Shown: positions 40,540 through 51,794, counted from the first letter of the stretch. The stretch: DNA of 64,000 nt from Ceratotherium simum simum (GCF_000283155.1 NW_004454291.1:1509320-1573319), one strand, 5' to 3'. Notes: a model not told the origin generated them from the sequence alone. Numbers and translations: made by a program.

Positions 40540-41770
40540 TTCTCTCTTGAACCTACTCCAATCAGGCTTTTGACCCCACTTGGTCCCTGAAACGGCTCAA
40601 GGTCACCGATGACTCTACATTGCCAAATCCAAGTTCCACTCTCCTTCCCCATCTCACTTGACGTCCCAGCAGCGTATAGCCTAGTTGACTACTGCCTTCT
40701 GAAAACACTTTCTTTACTGCATTGCCACACCACCTTCTCTTTGTTTTCCCCCTACCTCACTGGCCTCTCGGTTTCCTTTACTGGTTTATCTTCTCATCTG
40801 CTTAATGTTGGAGTGTCCTGGGCTCAGTCCTCGGTCTTCTTCTGCAGCTACACTTATTCTCTTGGTGACCTCAACCACTCTCACAGCTTTCAGTATAGCT
40901 CATAGGCTGATGATGGCCAAATTTATATCCCCAGCCCGGAGCCTTCTTAACTCTAGACTCGTATGTCAAACTGTCTACATAAAATCTCTTCTGAAACTGA
41001 ACTCCTGATCTCCCCACCTGCTCCAGCCTCAGCTTTCTTCATCCTCAGAGCGACACCATCCATCCAGGCGCTCATTCTTTATGTGAGTCCTCAAATCAAA
41101 CCCACAGGTAATCCAACCTGAATGTCTCACTCTCACTGCGAGGCCAGGTCACCACCATCTATCATCTGGGTAACTTCTGACAAGGTCTTCCTGCTCCACC
41201 ACCGCCCCCTACATCTCTTCCCAACACAGCAGCCAGAGTGATTCTGTCAAAATATCAATCAGATTAGGTCATTTCTCTGCTCAAAACCCTGTAATGGCTC
41301 CTCATTTGTCATACAGTAAAATCCAAAATCCTTATTACGGTCTACAAGCTCCTTCGTGATTTGCCCTCTCTCCGTTACATCTCTGACCCCCTTTCCTTTC
41401 TTATCCCACCTTGATCCAGCCCCACTGTCCTCCTCGCTGTCCAAACCTGACAAGCATGCTCTTGCTTTATGACTTTTGCTGTTCCTTCTGCCTGGAATGC
41501 TCTTCCCCCTATGTCAGCTTGGCTGCCCATTCCCACCATCCTATTTAATACCACACCTCATCCTCACTCTGCCCTTTTATTCCCCATAGCATTTAAGATC
41601 TGCTAATATATATCGTATCATTTCTTATTGTTTATCACCACCACACCTCCCCTTCCCGCACCGTGTGGACAGAGATCTCTGTTATATTCACTAATGTATT
41701 CCAAGACCCCAGACTGGTGCCTGAGACACTGTAGATACTCAATAAATATTTGTTGAGTAAACGAATGAAT
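40540..41770 (+). mobile_element. L2-like LINE fragment
   Basis: A long C/T-rich stretch (CTCTTGGTGACCTCAACCAC, AACACAGCAGCCAGAGTGAT, CTGCCTGGAATGCTCTTCCC) ends with CTCAATAAATATTTGTTGAG. This is an old LINE-2-type 3' end. The same family occurs in reverse at 49.42-50.09 kb. Confidence 0.6.
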
Positions 41771-42550
41771 TGTAAGGCTTAGAGATGGAGGTACTCAATA
41801 AATACTTCGTACCACTATTATCAAAATGAACAAGATATAGGCCAAGCTTGGAATCTACTTTGCGGCCAAAAGGAAAGTGGTTTGCCTGAAGCTGGCATTA
41901 AGAAGACTACTGTCAGAGTGTTTAGGACTGACTGCGGGTGTAGGTGGGGGACGGCTGGGGCGTGCTGGAGGGCTGGGAAGATGGAAGCGAAAGAGAATCT
42001 GGTTTTCTCAAACCATCCCAGGTCTCCTCCCCCAGGTTTATAAGTCTTATCTGCAGGGAACACATTTATTCAACACATACTCTGTGCCTGGAGCCAGGTA
42101 TACAAGAAGCGGTCGTGTCGCAGTTCCCTGGCGAACTCCTACTAATCCTTCAATACCTCGCGTTACCCTCCGCCAGTAAACGCTCATAAAACACGCTACG
42201 ACCTCAGGAGTCCCTCAGGTCAGTGGAGTGGGCAGCAAGGCTTCTCAGAGGAGGGGTAACTTGAGCTAGATCTGTGTAGAATCTCCCCAGCAGAGATGCG
42301 GGTCGTTGGTCCCCAGGCAATGGGCACAGCGCGAAAGGAAGCGCAGAGCCCGGCTCATCCCCCCCGACATCCCTCCAATGCAAACACACACGGAGTCCCC
42401 ACGCGCACGGACACACAACCAACCGTCCTCCTCCGGGTCCCCACACGGGCCCTTCAAAGGGTCTAGCCCCGGGTACCACTCAGACCCGCCCCCGCCAGCC
42501 GAGCGTTCAGGGCAGGAAAAGTCTCTCACCGCCGCCAAAGCGCCGCTCAC

Positions 42551-42660
42551 CCGGCGCTCGGCGCCATGTTGGCCCCGCCCCCTCCCGGGAGCAGGTCCTT
42601 GCAGAGACGGAGAGCAAGACACTGCCCCTTCCCCGAGCCGGAATAAGTCCCCTAGGCTCA
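42551..42660 (-). other. TAF6: TAF6 noncoding first exon with a strong upstream ATG
   Basis: On the minus strand, exon 1 ends at 42551 with donor GG|gtgagc. An ATG at 42567 sits in a strong AACATGG context. If exon 1 is joined to exon 2 at 38734, this ATG opens a frame that overlaps the TAF6 start codon and stops just after it. The ATGGCG core is also a YY1-type motif. The 5' end of the exon cannot be fixed from sequence. Confidence 0.55.
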
Positions 42661-42970
42661 CGGCATGAAATGATATAAAAAACACTGTTTCTGTGTCTAC
42701 ATGTAAGGAGCACACTCTCCTGTTGCAATTACTTCAGTTTATTCCTTCACCACCCAGCGGCCAGGACCTTCCGGAGCCGCCACCACATCGAGGCGGGGAA
42801 GCCCGGAGCGTAGTGAGGCCCCACCCCCTTTCGGGCCAGCACTGCGCGTGCGCCTCCCCTGCCAGGCTGGATTTAAGTTGCCGCCGACCGACTCGCGATT
42901 TAAAGGGCCCGCTGCCTTCCCGAAGTTGGTTAGACGACAAGGGGTGGTTGGTTGTGCACAGCACTTTGTC
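42570..42970. promoter_or_regulatory. Bidirectional TAF6/CNPY4 CpG promoter
   Basis: CpG-rich DNA between the TAF6 first exon (-) and the CNPY4 start codon (+). It includes TGCGCGTGCGCC at 42843-42854, an NRF1-type site, and a GGCCCCGCCCC box near 42580. There is no TATA box upstream of either gene. Confidence 0.65.
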
Positions 42971-45900
42971 ATGGGACCTGTGCGGCTGGGAATATTGCTT
43001 TTCATTTTGGCTGTGTACGTTGCTTGGGCTGGGACGCCGAAAGAGGAGGACGATGACACAGAACGCTTGCCCAGCAAATGCGAAGGTATCAAAAGGGAGT
43101 AGCCTCTGTTCGCATCCCTCTGCCCCACCTCCTTCGTCTAGGCCGAGCCAAATGGACCATGATGGCTGGGTCACTCGACCTCCTTAAAGGCCTGAGGGAG
43201 GTTCTGGTGGAGGTTGGCGGAATTCGAATGGGGTCAAGGGAAGGAACGCATAGCGCTACCCCCAAACTATGGCACTACAATTGCCATGAGACATCCAGGG
43301 GGAGCCCGTTTTTCCTTGTTGGCTTGGGCCCCAATGGTTTGTGGGAATTGTAGTTAAGGGACTATCTGCCCAGGACTGCCCACTCTACTGAGCATCTTGA
43401 GTGCCTCTGTGTGTTTGTGTTTCCCCCATACCACTAGACCTAAATCTGGAGAGCCTGCAGGAACAGCGTGTAAGGCTCGTACCTTGTGGATAGCCTCTGC
43501 TCCACCCCGGCAGAGACGCTCCCAAATTACAGGCCCCACGCCCTCCTGAGGGGATTTGGGGGTGAGTAAATCAGCCCTTGATGCTCATAAATGAAAGAGG
43601 AGGCCACACTACTGGGAGAGGTTCCCCATACGTGTGAGGCTTTGCAGAGGGTGTGTACTATAGGGCTTTTACAGCGAGCAGCATCTTCTGTGGCTGCCTC
43701 GCGTGGGTTGCCCAGCTGGGAGGGGACACTTCAGAGTTGGGCCATTCAGTGCCCTGGCTCCCTAGTTTGTTGCCTTCCTGACTTGAATTTCTTCCTTGGA
43801 TTCTTTTTCCCTTCACCTCGCTCCACAGTGCGTTTCACTATCAGTGTTCCTCATGACTTGGTCCTAATCTCTCCTCTCCTTTCACTTGTGTCCCCACTCT
43901 TCTCCCCCCGACCGCTGCCAGTTTTTCTAAACACAGACCCAGTCAGTCCTTGCTTTAACCCCTCTGCAGGCCTCCTGCTGTGGTCAGAATATAGCCAACG
44001 TTTTTGGCATAGCATACGTCTCTTTGTTGTATGGCCCCCACCTTTCTTACATTTCCATACCCCACCCCCATCCCCAAAGAGTCCAGGCCTCAGCCACAGT
44101 GAACTTCTCACGGTCACCAAGCCTGCCCTATCCTCTCGCACCTCTGTGCCTTTACAGGTTGTTTTTCCCTTTGCCTGGAATGACCCTCTCCGGTCTGTAT
44201 TTGGTTCTTCATGACTCAGTTTAAATGTCACCTCCTTTGGAAGCCTTCTTCCTTTTCTATCACCTCCCACTATGTTATAAGACCTTGGAGGGAAGGAGAA
44301 TCCCTGGGTCTCCCAGGTCCTAGCCTAGTGCTTAGTGCCTGGCACATTTTAGGCACTTTTGTTACTTGCCCCTGTGTTTAGTTTGCTTGGCCCTTCTGTA
44401 TGGGCCACTCTCTTTTCTTGGGAGTCACTGTGCCAGGATACGTGCTAGGTGCTGGAAAGACAGTGGTGGAACAGATGCAATGCTCACCCTTAAGGAAATC
44501 ACAGGCTAGTAGGAAGTCAATAAATGACCATTGAATGAATTTTGCATTTCCTAGTGAGACTAAGTCTCTTGGTTTTAACCCCTAGTGTAGGGTCTATCAC
44601 ACCATATTGTCATCATGTTTTTCTCTGTCCCCAACTACATGGCAGTGTCCCTTGGATAAGGATCATGGGTCTTACTGCTCTCTGTATTGTTATTGTGCAT
44701 CCAGAAGGAGGTCAATAAATGACTGCAGAACAACAGAAAACACTTATACACTGCTCACTATGTGCCAGGCACTATGCTAGGAGCTTCACACAGATTGACT
44801 TATTTAATTCTCACCACACCCCTATGAGGGAGGTACTATTATTATCTCCATTTTAGAGGTGAAGAAACCAAGCCACGGCAGGATTGTCAGCTACTAAGTG
44901 GCTGAGTCAGGATTCCAACTCAGTCAGGCTGGCTCCAGTCTGCACTTAGAACCATCATTCTTGGCCGGCCCCGTGGCTTAGCGGTTAAGTGCGTGCGCTC
45001 CGCTGCCGGCGGCCCGGGTTTGGATCCTTGGTGCGCACCGAGGCACCACTCCTCCAGCCATGCTGAGGCCGCGTCCCACATACAGCAACTAGAAGGATGT
45101 GCAGCTATGACAGACAACTATGTACTGGGGCTTTGGGGGAAAAATAAATAAATAAAATCTTTAAAAAAAAAAAAAAAAAGAACCATCATTCTCTGCTGCC
45201 TTTGCTCAGCTGCAGAATGAGTCGCTGGTATGTTTGTTTGTCTTTCACATCCTCTTGGACATCTAGTGTGTAAGTTGCTGAGCCTGGAGCTACAGGAAGA
45301 GCTGGGTCGCACTGGCCGATCTCGAGAGATGCTGGAGCTGGGGCAGGTGCTGGACACAGGCAAGAGGAAGAGACACATCCCCTACAGCATTTCGTGAGTC
45401 CTTCTTGTGTTCCTTCACCTTCCAACCCCTGAAGGAGCCCTGGGAGCTCCCACAGCATCCAGGGACATCTTTGTTTCCCCTCTTTCCACAGAGAGACAAG
45501 GCTAGAAGAGGCCTTGGAGAACTTATGTGAGCGGATTCTGGATTACAGCGTTCATGCTGAGCGCAAGGGCTCACTGAGATATGCCAAGGTCAGACTTCCC
45601 CAAGGCAGGATCTCACTTCTCAAAAACAACGACCTGTATCCCCTCGCGCCCATCTTCCCCCAGCTCTGGAGTATCCTCTCCCCATTGTAGACTCCCTCAT
45701 CTTACCTTCATGGAACTCACCCCTGAGTCTCCACTAGTCAACAAAACTGATATGGTGGAATGGGGAAGGAAGAGGCGGGGCAGTGGGCGGGGCTCATCCC
45801 AAATTCCCATCTCTCAGGGGCAGAGTCAGACCATGGCAACGCTGAAAGGCCTGGTGCAGAAAGGGGTGAAGGTGGATCTGGGGATCCCTCTGGAGCTGTG

Positions 45901-46819
45901 GGACGAGCCCAGCGTGGAGGTCACATTCCTTAAGAAGCAGGTAGGAGGGATACTAGCACTGCCCAGGGAGGAGAGAAGGGAACCTGGGAGGGGAGCTAGA
46001 TCCTAGGGAGGTCCACTTCTAAGCAGGGAGAGGCGGCAGAGTGAAGACTCTGCCATCGGTTGAAGTGGGCCCAGGAGCATATCAAGAAGTAATAATGAAG
46101 GCTAATAATATGCACTGTCACTTACTGAGCAGATACTATGTGCCAGATTCGGGGCCACATACTTTGCAGCTGCTGCCTCATTTTACTCTCACAACAACCT
46201 GACGTGGGAGGTACTATTACCATTTTTCATTTTACAGGCAAGGAGCTGAGACTCAGAGTTTAATAACCTACTTGGCAGAGTAGGTGCTGGTAAATGTTTG
46301 TTGAATGAATGAGGATCACACATCTAGTAAGCCAAGTTTAACCTCTTGGCTACCTGCCTCTCCAGGGTGGGGTTGGGAGACAGGGAGTGAAGTGCAGAGA
46401 GGAGGGTTTCCAAAACCCAGCAGAGCAGATACCCTTCTGACCCTTCCATTTGACCAGTGTGAGACGATGCTGGAGGAGTTTGAAGATGTTGTGGGAGACT
46501 GGTACTTCCACCATCAGGAGCAGCCCCTACAGCATTTTCTCTGTGAAGGTCATGTGCTCCCAGCTACTGAAACTGGTAAGTGTGTGAGCTGGTTCCTTTC
46601 CTGCCAGACTACACCCTCCACTACCCCCAGGCCCAATATCTAAATTGTTTTCTATCATCCAACTTAGCATGTCTCCAGGAAACTTGGACTGGAAAGGAGA
46701 AGATCACAGATGGGCAAGAGAAGACAGAAGGGGAGGAGGAGCAAGATCAGGAGGAGGAGGAAGAGGAGGACATGACCAGCACACCAGGCCACCCCAAGCA
46801 CGACCCAGAGGATCTTTGA
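42971..46819 (+). CDS. CNPY4: Protein canopy homolog 4
   Basis: A saposin-like ER protein of the canopy family (also PRAT4B), reported to affect surface delivery of Toll-like receptor 4. Six coding exons: 42971-43085, 45267-45393, 45492-45588, 45818-45940, 46458-46575 and 46668-46819, with GT/AG borders, give 243 residues (human, from memory, 248). Residues 1-21 form a signal peptide ([20 protein letters not shown]). Family cysteines appear in pairs ([34 protein letters not shown]-type, ACLQETW). The C-terminus is a long Glu/Asp run ending in HDPEDL, with no KDEL. Differences in the acidic run explain the shorter length. Intron 1 is 2.2 kb and holds L2-like, MIR and ERE repeats; the ERE ends only 88 bases before exon 2. 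The promoter is shared with TAF6. Confidence 0.97.
43800..44530 (+). mobile_element. L2-like LINE fragment in CNPY4 intron 1
   Basis: TTTGCCTGGAATGACCCTCT, then GACTCAGTTTAAATGTCACC and GAAGCCTTCTTCCTTTTC are typical L2-family wording in sense orientation. A 207-codon open frame that overlaps it is not a gene. Confidence 0.6.
44745..44945 (-). repeat. MIR SINE in CNPY4 intron 1
   Basis: ACTATGTGCCAGGCACTATG, ATTCTCACCACACCCCTATG and TTATCTCCATTTTAGAGGTG are the antisense MIR pattern, well preserved. Confidence 0.8.
44962..45178 (+). repeat. ERE SINE in CNPY4 intron 1
   Basis: Short-type ERE ending in TACTGGGGCTTTGGGGG and a long poly-A. A 14-base target-site duplication AGAACCATCATTCT lies at 44948-44961 and 45179-45192. 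It has the same orientation as CNPY4. Confidence 0.95.
46090..46290 (-). repeat. MIR SINE in CNPY4 intron 4
   Basis: TTACTGAGCAGATACTATGT, TCTCACAACAACCTGACGTG and TTTTCATTTTACAGGCAAGG give the antisense MIR pattern. Confidence 0.75.
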
Positions 46820-47640
46820 CTCTTGCCTTTGAGCCCCCAGGCTGGGGCAGCAGTCACAGAGAAGAACCCTCTGAAATCTGAGCTCTCCCTGCCCCACAGC
46901 TTTAAGTGTGTGTGTATGTGTGAGTGACCCCACCCCAGAGCTTGTAGCTGTTCTCTCCCATCTGGTCTCAGGCAGGATCTTGGTGGTGCAGCATGGCATG
47001 GCTATAAGGAGAAACAGCGGAGCAGTAGGTGGAAGCCCTGCCCCAACAGATGAGCCCTCTGCCTGCCATCTAGCTCCTTAATTGTCAGGTGTGTGTGGTG
47101 ACAGTATTGAAGGCTTTCCCCTTTAAATATCTCTACTACCCCCCCACCTCACCCAGAGGTCAGCGAAGGCATAGGGGTTGTGGGCCTTGGGAAAGTCACT
47201 TTGCCCCTCAGGGGCTCTGTCTTTTAGATCTTCACAAGGAAGAAGCCAGAAGGGACATTCTCTACGACTTAGATCCACTGCCTGCGTCCAGGAGGCTACA
47301 TGGCCACAAACTGAACGAGAAGGGACACTGGATGGGGATGGGGTGATGTTGATAAGTTAGGTGGGGTAGATACTTGGTCTCCTTCATCTTAATTTCACCG
47401 AGGGCCCACCACATAATTTCACAGGTGCCAAATTTTCTATATCGCTAGTAAATTGTTTTTTAATATCACCTGGGCCCGAAGTATGAACTGCTGTGCATTC
47501 ATCCTAGCTGGCCGATATGGCAGCGCCCTGAGAATAGGGCCGTTGGCCGCCGTCCTATTAGAAGCTAATGGTGCTTTGTAATTTTCAGCCCAAGGAGGCT
47601 GGCAGGGACCACCAAGCTGAGAACTGTAGTATTTAGGGTG
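46820..47640 (+). other. CNPY4 3' UTR and short intergenic gap
   Basis: Sequence after the CNPY4 stop. No canonical AATAAA was found before the MBLAC1 promoter, so the 3' end of the transcript is not fixed by sequence. A (GT)n run lies near 46907-46920. Confidence 0.4.
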
Positions 47641-47720
47641 TCAGAGCAGCCCGTCTGCGCATGCGGGAGAATGCGCCGGAATTAAAATTCAAAGGGCGGT
47701 GTCATCTCGGCCGCCATACT
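47640..47720 (+). promoter_or_regulatory. MBLAC1: MBLAC1 upstream promoter element
   Basis: TGCGCATGCG at 47656-47665 is a near-perfect NRF1 site, in CpG-containing DNA about 490 bases before the MBLAC1 start codon. A T/C-rich 3' splice site (CTTTCTTTCCCCAG, ending at 48137) lies just before the coding start, so a noncoding first exon probably begins near here. Confidence 0.55.
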
Positions 47721-48154
47721 TGGGCTTACGGGAGCTCGCAGAGGACAAAATGCCACGCGTTTTCCCGATTTCTAGCCTTTCCTGAGTGAGGCAAGACCTA
47801 AGAGAGGCGATAAAACTACATCCAAGGTGGAGAGCGGCTCCGGTTAGAGTGAGGTATAAATGAAAAGGACAGCCTCTGGAGGGTGGTGGGTGAGGACCCA
47901 CTACGCGAGAGGAGCGGGGCGGGGGCCAAAGACGATGAGGGACCGGCGGATTCACGCCGAAGGGAAGGTTGGGCGATACCATTTTCGGAAGGGGGGCGAG
48001 AGCGATACCACCGTAAGGGTGCGGGTGGGGGGTGGCGAAGAACTGAGGTTTGGAATGTTGCCACTTGGCGGGGCCGGGCGTGTGTGGGAATCCGGAGGGA
48101 GTGGACAGTCGCCCACAGCCCCCCTTTCTTTCCCCAGCCCGTCCCTCTCCTGCC

Positions 48155-48967
48155 ATGAGCAGTCTAGTGCGGACCGAGCGGCTGCGTGGGGAGCCCCCTC
48201 TGTTGGTGCCTGGTGATCCCTACTCCGTTGTGGTTCTGCTGCAGGGCTACGCGGAGCCCGAGGGAGGCGACGCAGTGCGCGCCGATGGCTCCGTGACCCT
48301 TGTCCTGCCCCAGGCCTGGGGCCCGGCCTCCAGCCACAGGGAGTCCCTGTCCGAGGACGGCGAGGCGAAGACTTCCCTGGAAGAGGCGGCCCGTGGCCCC
48401 ATCCTCGTGGACACCGGAGGCCCCTGGGCTCGGGAGGCGCTTCTGGGGGCCCTGGCGGGGCAGGGCGTGGCCCCTGGAGACGTGACTCTGGTGGTGGGGA
48501 CCCACGGACACTCCGATCACATCGGGAACCTGGGGCTGTTTCCCGCGGCGGCTCTGCTGGTCTCGCACGACTTCTGCCTCCCCGGGGGCCGCTACCTTCT
48601 GCACGGGCTGGGCGAGGAGCGGCCCTTGCGGCTGGGCCCGGGGCTTGAGGTGTGGGCCACGCCGGGCCATGGCGGGCAGCGGGACGTGAGCGTGGTGGTG
48701 GCGGGCACGGCCCTGGGCACCGTGGTGGTGGTGGGCGATGTGTTTGAACACGAAGGGGACGAGGACTCGTGGCAGGCGCTGAGCGAGGACCCAGTGGCAC
48801 AGGAGCGGAGCCGGAAGAGGGTCCTAGGCACCGCCGACGTGGTTGTACCTGGTCACGGAGCTCCTTTTAGGGTGGTCAGGGAAGCCTCGCAGCCAGAGAC
48901 AAAGGATCTGGGGAACAGCCGGCAGGATTCCGTGGTTGGAGACAAGGAACCCACAGTGCACCGATAA
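48155..48967 (+). CDS. MBLAC1: Metallo-beta-lactamase domain-containing protein 1
   Basis: A small metallo-beta-lactamase-fold hydrolase. The human protein has been reported to be a nuclease involved in 3' processing of histone pre-mRNA. The whole coding sequence is one uninterrupted exon of 270 codons (human, from memory, 266). The metal-binding HxHxDH motif is intact as THGHSDH (about residues 115-121) and is followed by IGNLGLF. Further metal-ligand candidates are in [10 protein letters not shown] and [15 protein letters not shown], and the final VVPGHG carries the last histidine. The ATG at 48155 follows a 3' splice site by 17 bases. The N-terminus [17 protein letters not shown] differs from human, where the start corresponds to a position a few residues later (M in place of V6), so this species' start may be slightly extended. 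The exon is very GC-rich and has long open frames on the other strand that are shadows. Confidence 0.97.
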   Translation: MSSLVRTERLRGEPPLLVPGDPYSVVVLLQGYAEPEGGDAVRADGSVTLVLPQAWGPASSHRESLSEDGEAKTSLEEAARGPILVDTGGPWAREALLGALAGQGVAPGDVTLVVGTHGHSDHIGNLGLFPAAALLVSHDFCLPGGRYLLHGLGEERPLRLGPGLEVWATPGHGGQRDVSVVVAGTALGTVVVVGDVFEHEGDEDSWQALSEDPVAQERSRKRVLGTADVVVPGHGAPFRVVREASQPETKDLGNSRQDSVVGDKEPTVHR

Positions 48968-49249
48968 GCCCTGGGAGAGACTGGACTCCTGTCAGGGAAG
49001 CCCCTCAGCCAAGGACTTGACGTCCAGGACATGCAGAGGACCTGGTCAGCCAGTCAGAGGAGTCAAGGTGCTCACTTCCAGCTCTTCTAGGAGGCCGGCT
49101 TTCCAGCGAGGACACAGGGCTCTTGCCACTGCTGTCACCGATATCCCTGCTTCTACAACCAAACTAGCATCAAGGACTGGCTCAACTGTGTGCCACCTCT
49201 CGGGGCTTCATTAGTAAAACGGGAGAGTGTTCTTGGGAGGATCGTCCAA

Positions 49250-49255
49250 AATAAA
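49250..49255 (+). terminator. MBLAC1: MBLAC1 polyadenylation signal
   Basis: AATAAA about 283 bases after the MBLAC1 stop codon, within CCAAAATAAAAATAGG. Confidence 0.7.
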
Positions 49256-49419
49256 AATAGGAAACTGCATCATACTGCGCTAATGTAAATGTGAAGCGTT
49301 AATAGCGATAATCATGCAAATGTAATCACCAACTGCAACACTGCAATGAGAACACTTTGGCCAATTGCCTATTTCTTGTAGGATGCCCCTTGCTGAGAGA
49401 AGGGTAACACCTTAGGCAT

Positions 49420-50090
49420 CTGACTTCATTCATTCATTCATTCAATGAATATTTAACACCTGCCATGTCTCGAGCACTGCTCTGGGTCATGGGGATACAA
49501 CAGTGAGCAAGCTAGGGAAACTCCTGTGCCTCATGGAGATTACACAGACAAGTAAACAGCCACAATAATAGTAGTAAACCAAATAATTAGAGGTTGTGGT
49601 TAGAGATATGAAAAAAAAAGCAGGGTGAGAAGGGCAGAGAGTGCTGGGGTGGAAGAGTGGTCTGGGAAAAGAGTTGATGTTGTTTGATCAGAGAACTGAA
49701 TGAGAAGAAAGCAGGCCATATGAGGATCTGGGAGGGGGCATTCCAGGCATAGGAACAGCGGGTATAAAGGCCCTGAGGCAGGACTGCTTGACCTGCTTGA
49801 GCTGAGAGAAGACCGTGGGCTTGGACTGCAGATCCCCAGGGAAGAGTGGCAATAAATGAGGCTGCAGAGTTAGGCAGGGCCATCATGTAGGGCCTCATGG
49901 ACTGTGGTGGGGGGTTTGGATTTATACCGAGAAGCCTTTGGCTTTTGAGCAGGCTAATGACCTGGTGTCATTTATGTTTTAAAATAATCATTCGTTCTGA
50001 GTGGAGAAGTGGTTGGAGTGGGGCAAGAATAGAATTGGCTGGACTAGTAGGAAGCTATTGCAATCTTCCAGGTGAGAGAAGTTGATGGTA
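49420..50090 (-). mobile_element. L2-like LINE fragment, reverse orientation
   Basis: Begins CATTCATTCATTCATTCAAT (complement of the L2-type 3' end) and includes GGGCATTCCAGGCATAGGAA, AAAGGCCCTGAGGCAGGA and AGCTATTGCAATCTTCCAGG. These are the reverse complement of the phrases seen in the plus-strand element at 40.54-41.77 kb. Confidence 0.6.
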
Positions 50091-50193
50091 CCTACCCTTA
50101 TCCCAGAAGTCCTATTATGGCTGTGGCCTCTTCTCTGCTGTGTCTCAGACCCCAGGCCCTCCATCCACACAACCCCAGGACTCACAGAAGCGC

Positions 50194-51760
50194 TCAGGTG
50201 TGGCAGACAAAGGAGAGGAGGAAGTCCACCTTGTTGTGGACCATGAGTCGTCCTGGGTGGATGTTGTCAGGCAGGGCCAGACTGCAGGCATTTCCCAGAC
50301 ATCCACAAAGGCTATGCAGAGTTCAGCAAAGGCAGCTCGGAGGAGCTGGTTCATCTGGAGGATGAACCAGTAGCAGCCATACATGGACTCGTAGCCCGCA
50401 TTGGCCAGTTTGATGACCACAAGAATGCAGGTTCCCGGGCCAGCAGTGCAGCCACGGTTGCCTGGATCCCTGTCAGTCGTTCCACAAAGAGGGAAGGTGG
50501 TGAAGTGGGCGCCCAGGCCCAGCACCACCACGGGGTGGGGGCCCCTGGCCAGGCTCCCAGCTCCTGGGCCATAGAGTGCAGGGAGGCCACTGGGGTGTGG
50601 AGGGAGCGCAGGGGCCAGTTGTGGGCCCGCCAGTGCAGCACGATGCCCTGAGTGGTCTCCACGGCCATCAGGAGCCCTGTATGATATGTGACATGTAGAT
50701 CTTCCAGCTTCAGGGCTGTGGGGAGGATGAGAGAGTTGGGTGCAGGGGTTATTTAGAACTATGCACTCTCAACTTGTACAAAAAAAATTCCAGTCTCGAT
50801 TTACTTTCCAGAACATACGTCTTCTGCCCATGACTCAGGCCTGGTCATCCAGAACAACACGTCTCTTTGGCCACATTGATTGTCTCCAGGGTAGATGGGT
50901 CACCTAAGTTGGTCCAGTTTTGGTAGTCTTAGGGTTTTTGCTGGAGCTGGTGGAAAAAAGTCTAGTTTTTTCCTGCAAGACTGACATGGGAGGATGAGTC
51001 CTCTTGCCACCTTGTTGGAAGAGCCTGCTGCTGCTGGGCCACCAAACGAAGACTGAGAATGAAGCTAAACAGTAGGGGGCAGAAGTGAGCAGTTAAGAAA
51101 AACAGACCTGATGACCAGCTTGAGCCCCGAAAGCAAGGTCCACTACTCAACTCTTTAGTCACCTGGGCCAGTTAACTCCTTTCCTGCCTAAGCTTCTTTG
51201 ACTGTGTTGTCACTCACAACAAGAGGAGTCCGGAATGGATACAAACACTGGTGGAAATGATCCGTTAGAGCAAGGCAGGGAGGATGGTGTGGAGAAGGGT
51301 TGATATCAGGGAAAGCAGTGCTTAAGATTTGAGAAGGTTAGGCTCAGAGTGATTGTCCTCTTAGAAGTTTCTTTCAAGCTTCTTTGTTGAGCAAATTCTT
51401 AGGGAAACTTGACCTATATGATTAGATTCCTCTACTCATAAATATTCAACGGCTCTGCATTGCCTGTAGAATAACCCAGACTTTCTCGCCCAGTCCTCTT
51501 CAAGGCAAACTCTCCACTCCAGTTTGGCTGGACTGCCTGCTGCTCCTTCCAGGCATGCCCACGTGCACCTTCAGATACTCCCACCACTGCCAAACCCTGG
51601 AGTCCCCCATCATGTGGATGACATGGCCAGCCAGGCAGCCCAGGGTGCTGTCAACAGTGGAGGAGGAGCGGCCAGAGCAGGACAGCACCACACATCTCAG
51701 TGATAGAAGCCAGAAAGTTTTGGGACCAGGAACTCAGGGCTGCATGGGAGCCATGGGGAC
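50194..51760 (-). pseudogene. NXPE-family pseudogene (C-terminal exons)
   Basis: On the minus strand about 51760-51500 encodes SGFYH, a stop, then DVW and, in another frame, GHVIHMMGDSRVWQWWEYLK. These match the conserved GDS..RQWWE block of neurexophilin/PC-esterase-like NXPE proteins. About 50700-50194 encodes VVVLGLGAHFTTFPL, a FVERL..IQATVAALL stretch, LANAGYESMYG, LCIAFVDVWEM, and finally DNIHPGRLMVHNKVDFLLSF before a stop. These correspond in order to the NXPE C-terminal domain. The segments fall in at least three reading frames, with about four frame changes in the last exon, one between DVW and VVLSC, and an in-frame stop at 51697-51699. The locus therefore cannot encode an NXPE protein. 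N-terminal exons were not recognised. The exact paralogue cannot be told. Confidence 0.75.
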
Positions 51761-51794
51761 AGGGCTATAGGCAAGGGAAAAATGGAACCGGCTA

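Noticed and set aside
43591..44214. 207-codon open frame on the plus strand in CNPY4 intron 1
   Set aside because: It overlaps L2-like repeat sequence, lacks splice sites that would join it to CNPY4, and has no recognisable domain.
47952..48800. 282-codon open frame on the minus strand
   Set aside because: It is the antisense shadow of the GC-rich single-exon MBLAC1 coding sequence, which is clearly real on the plus strand.
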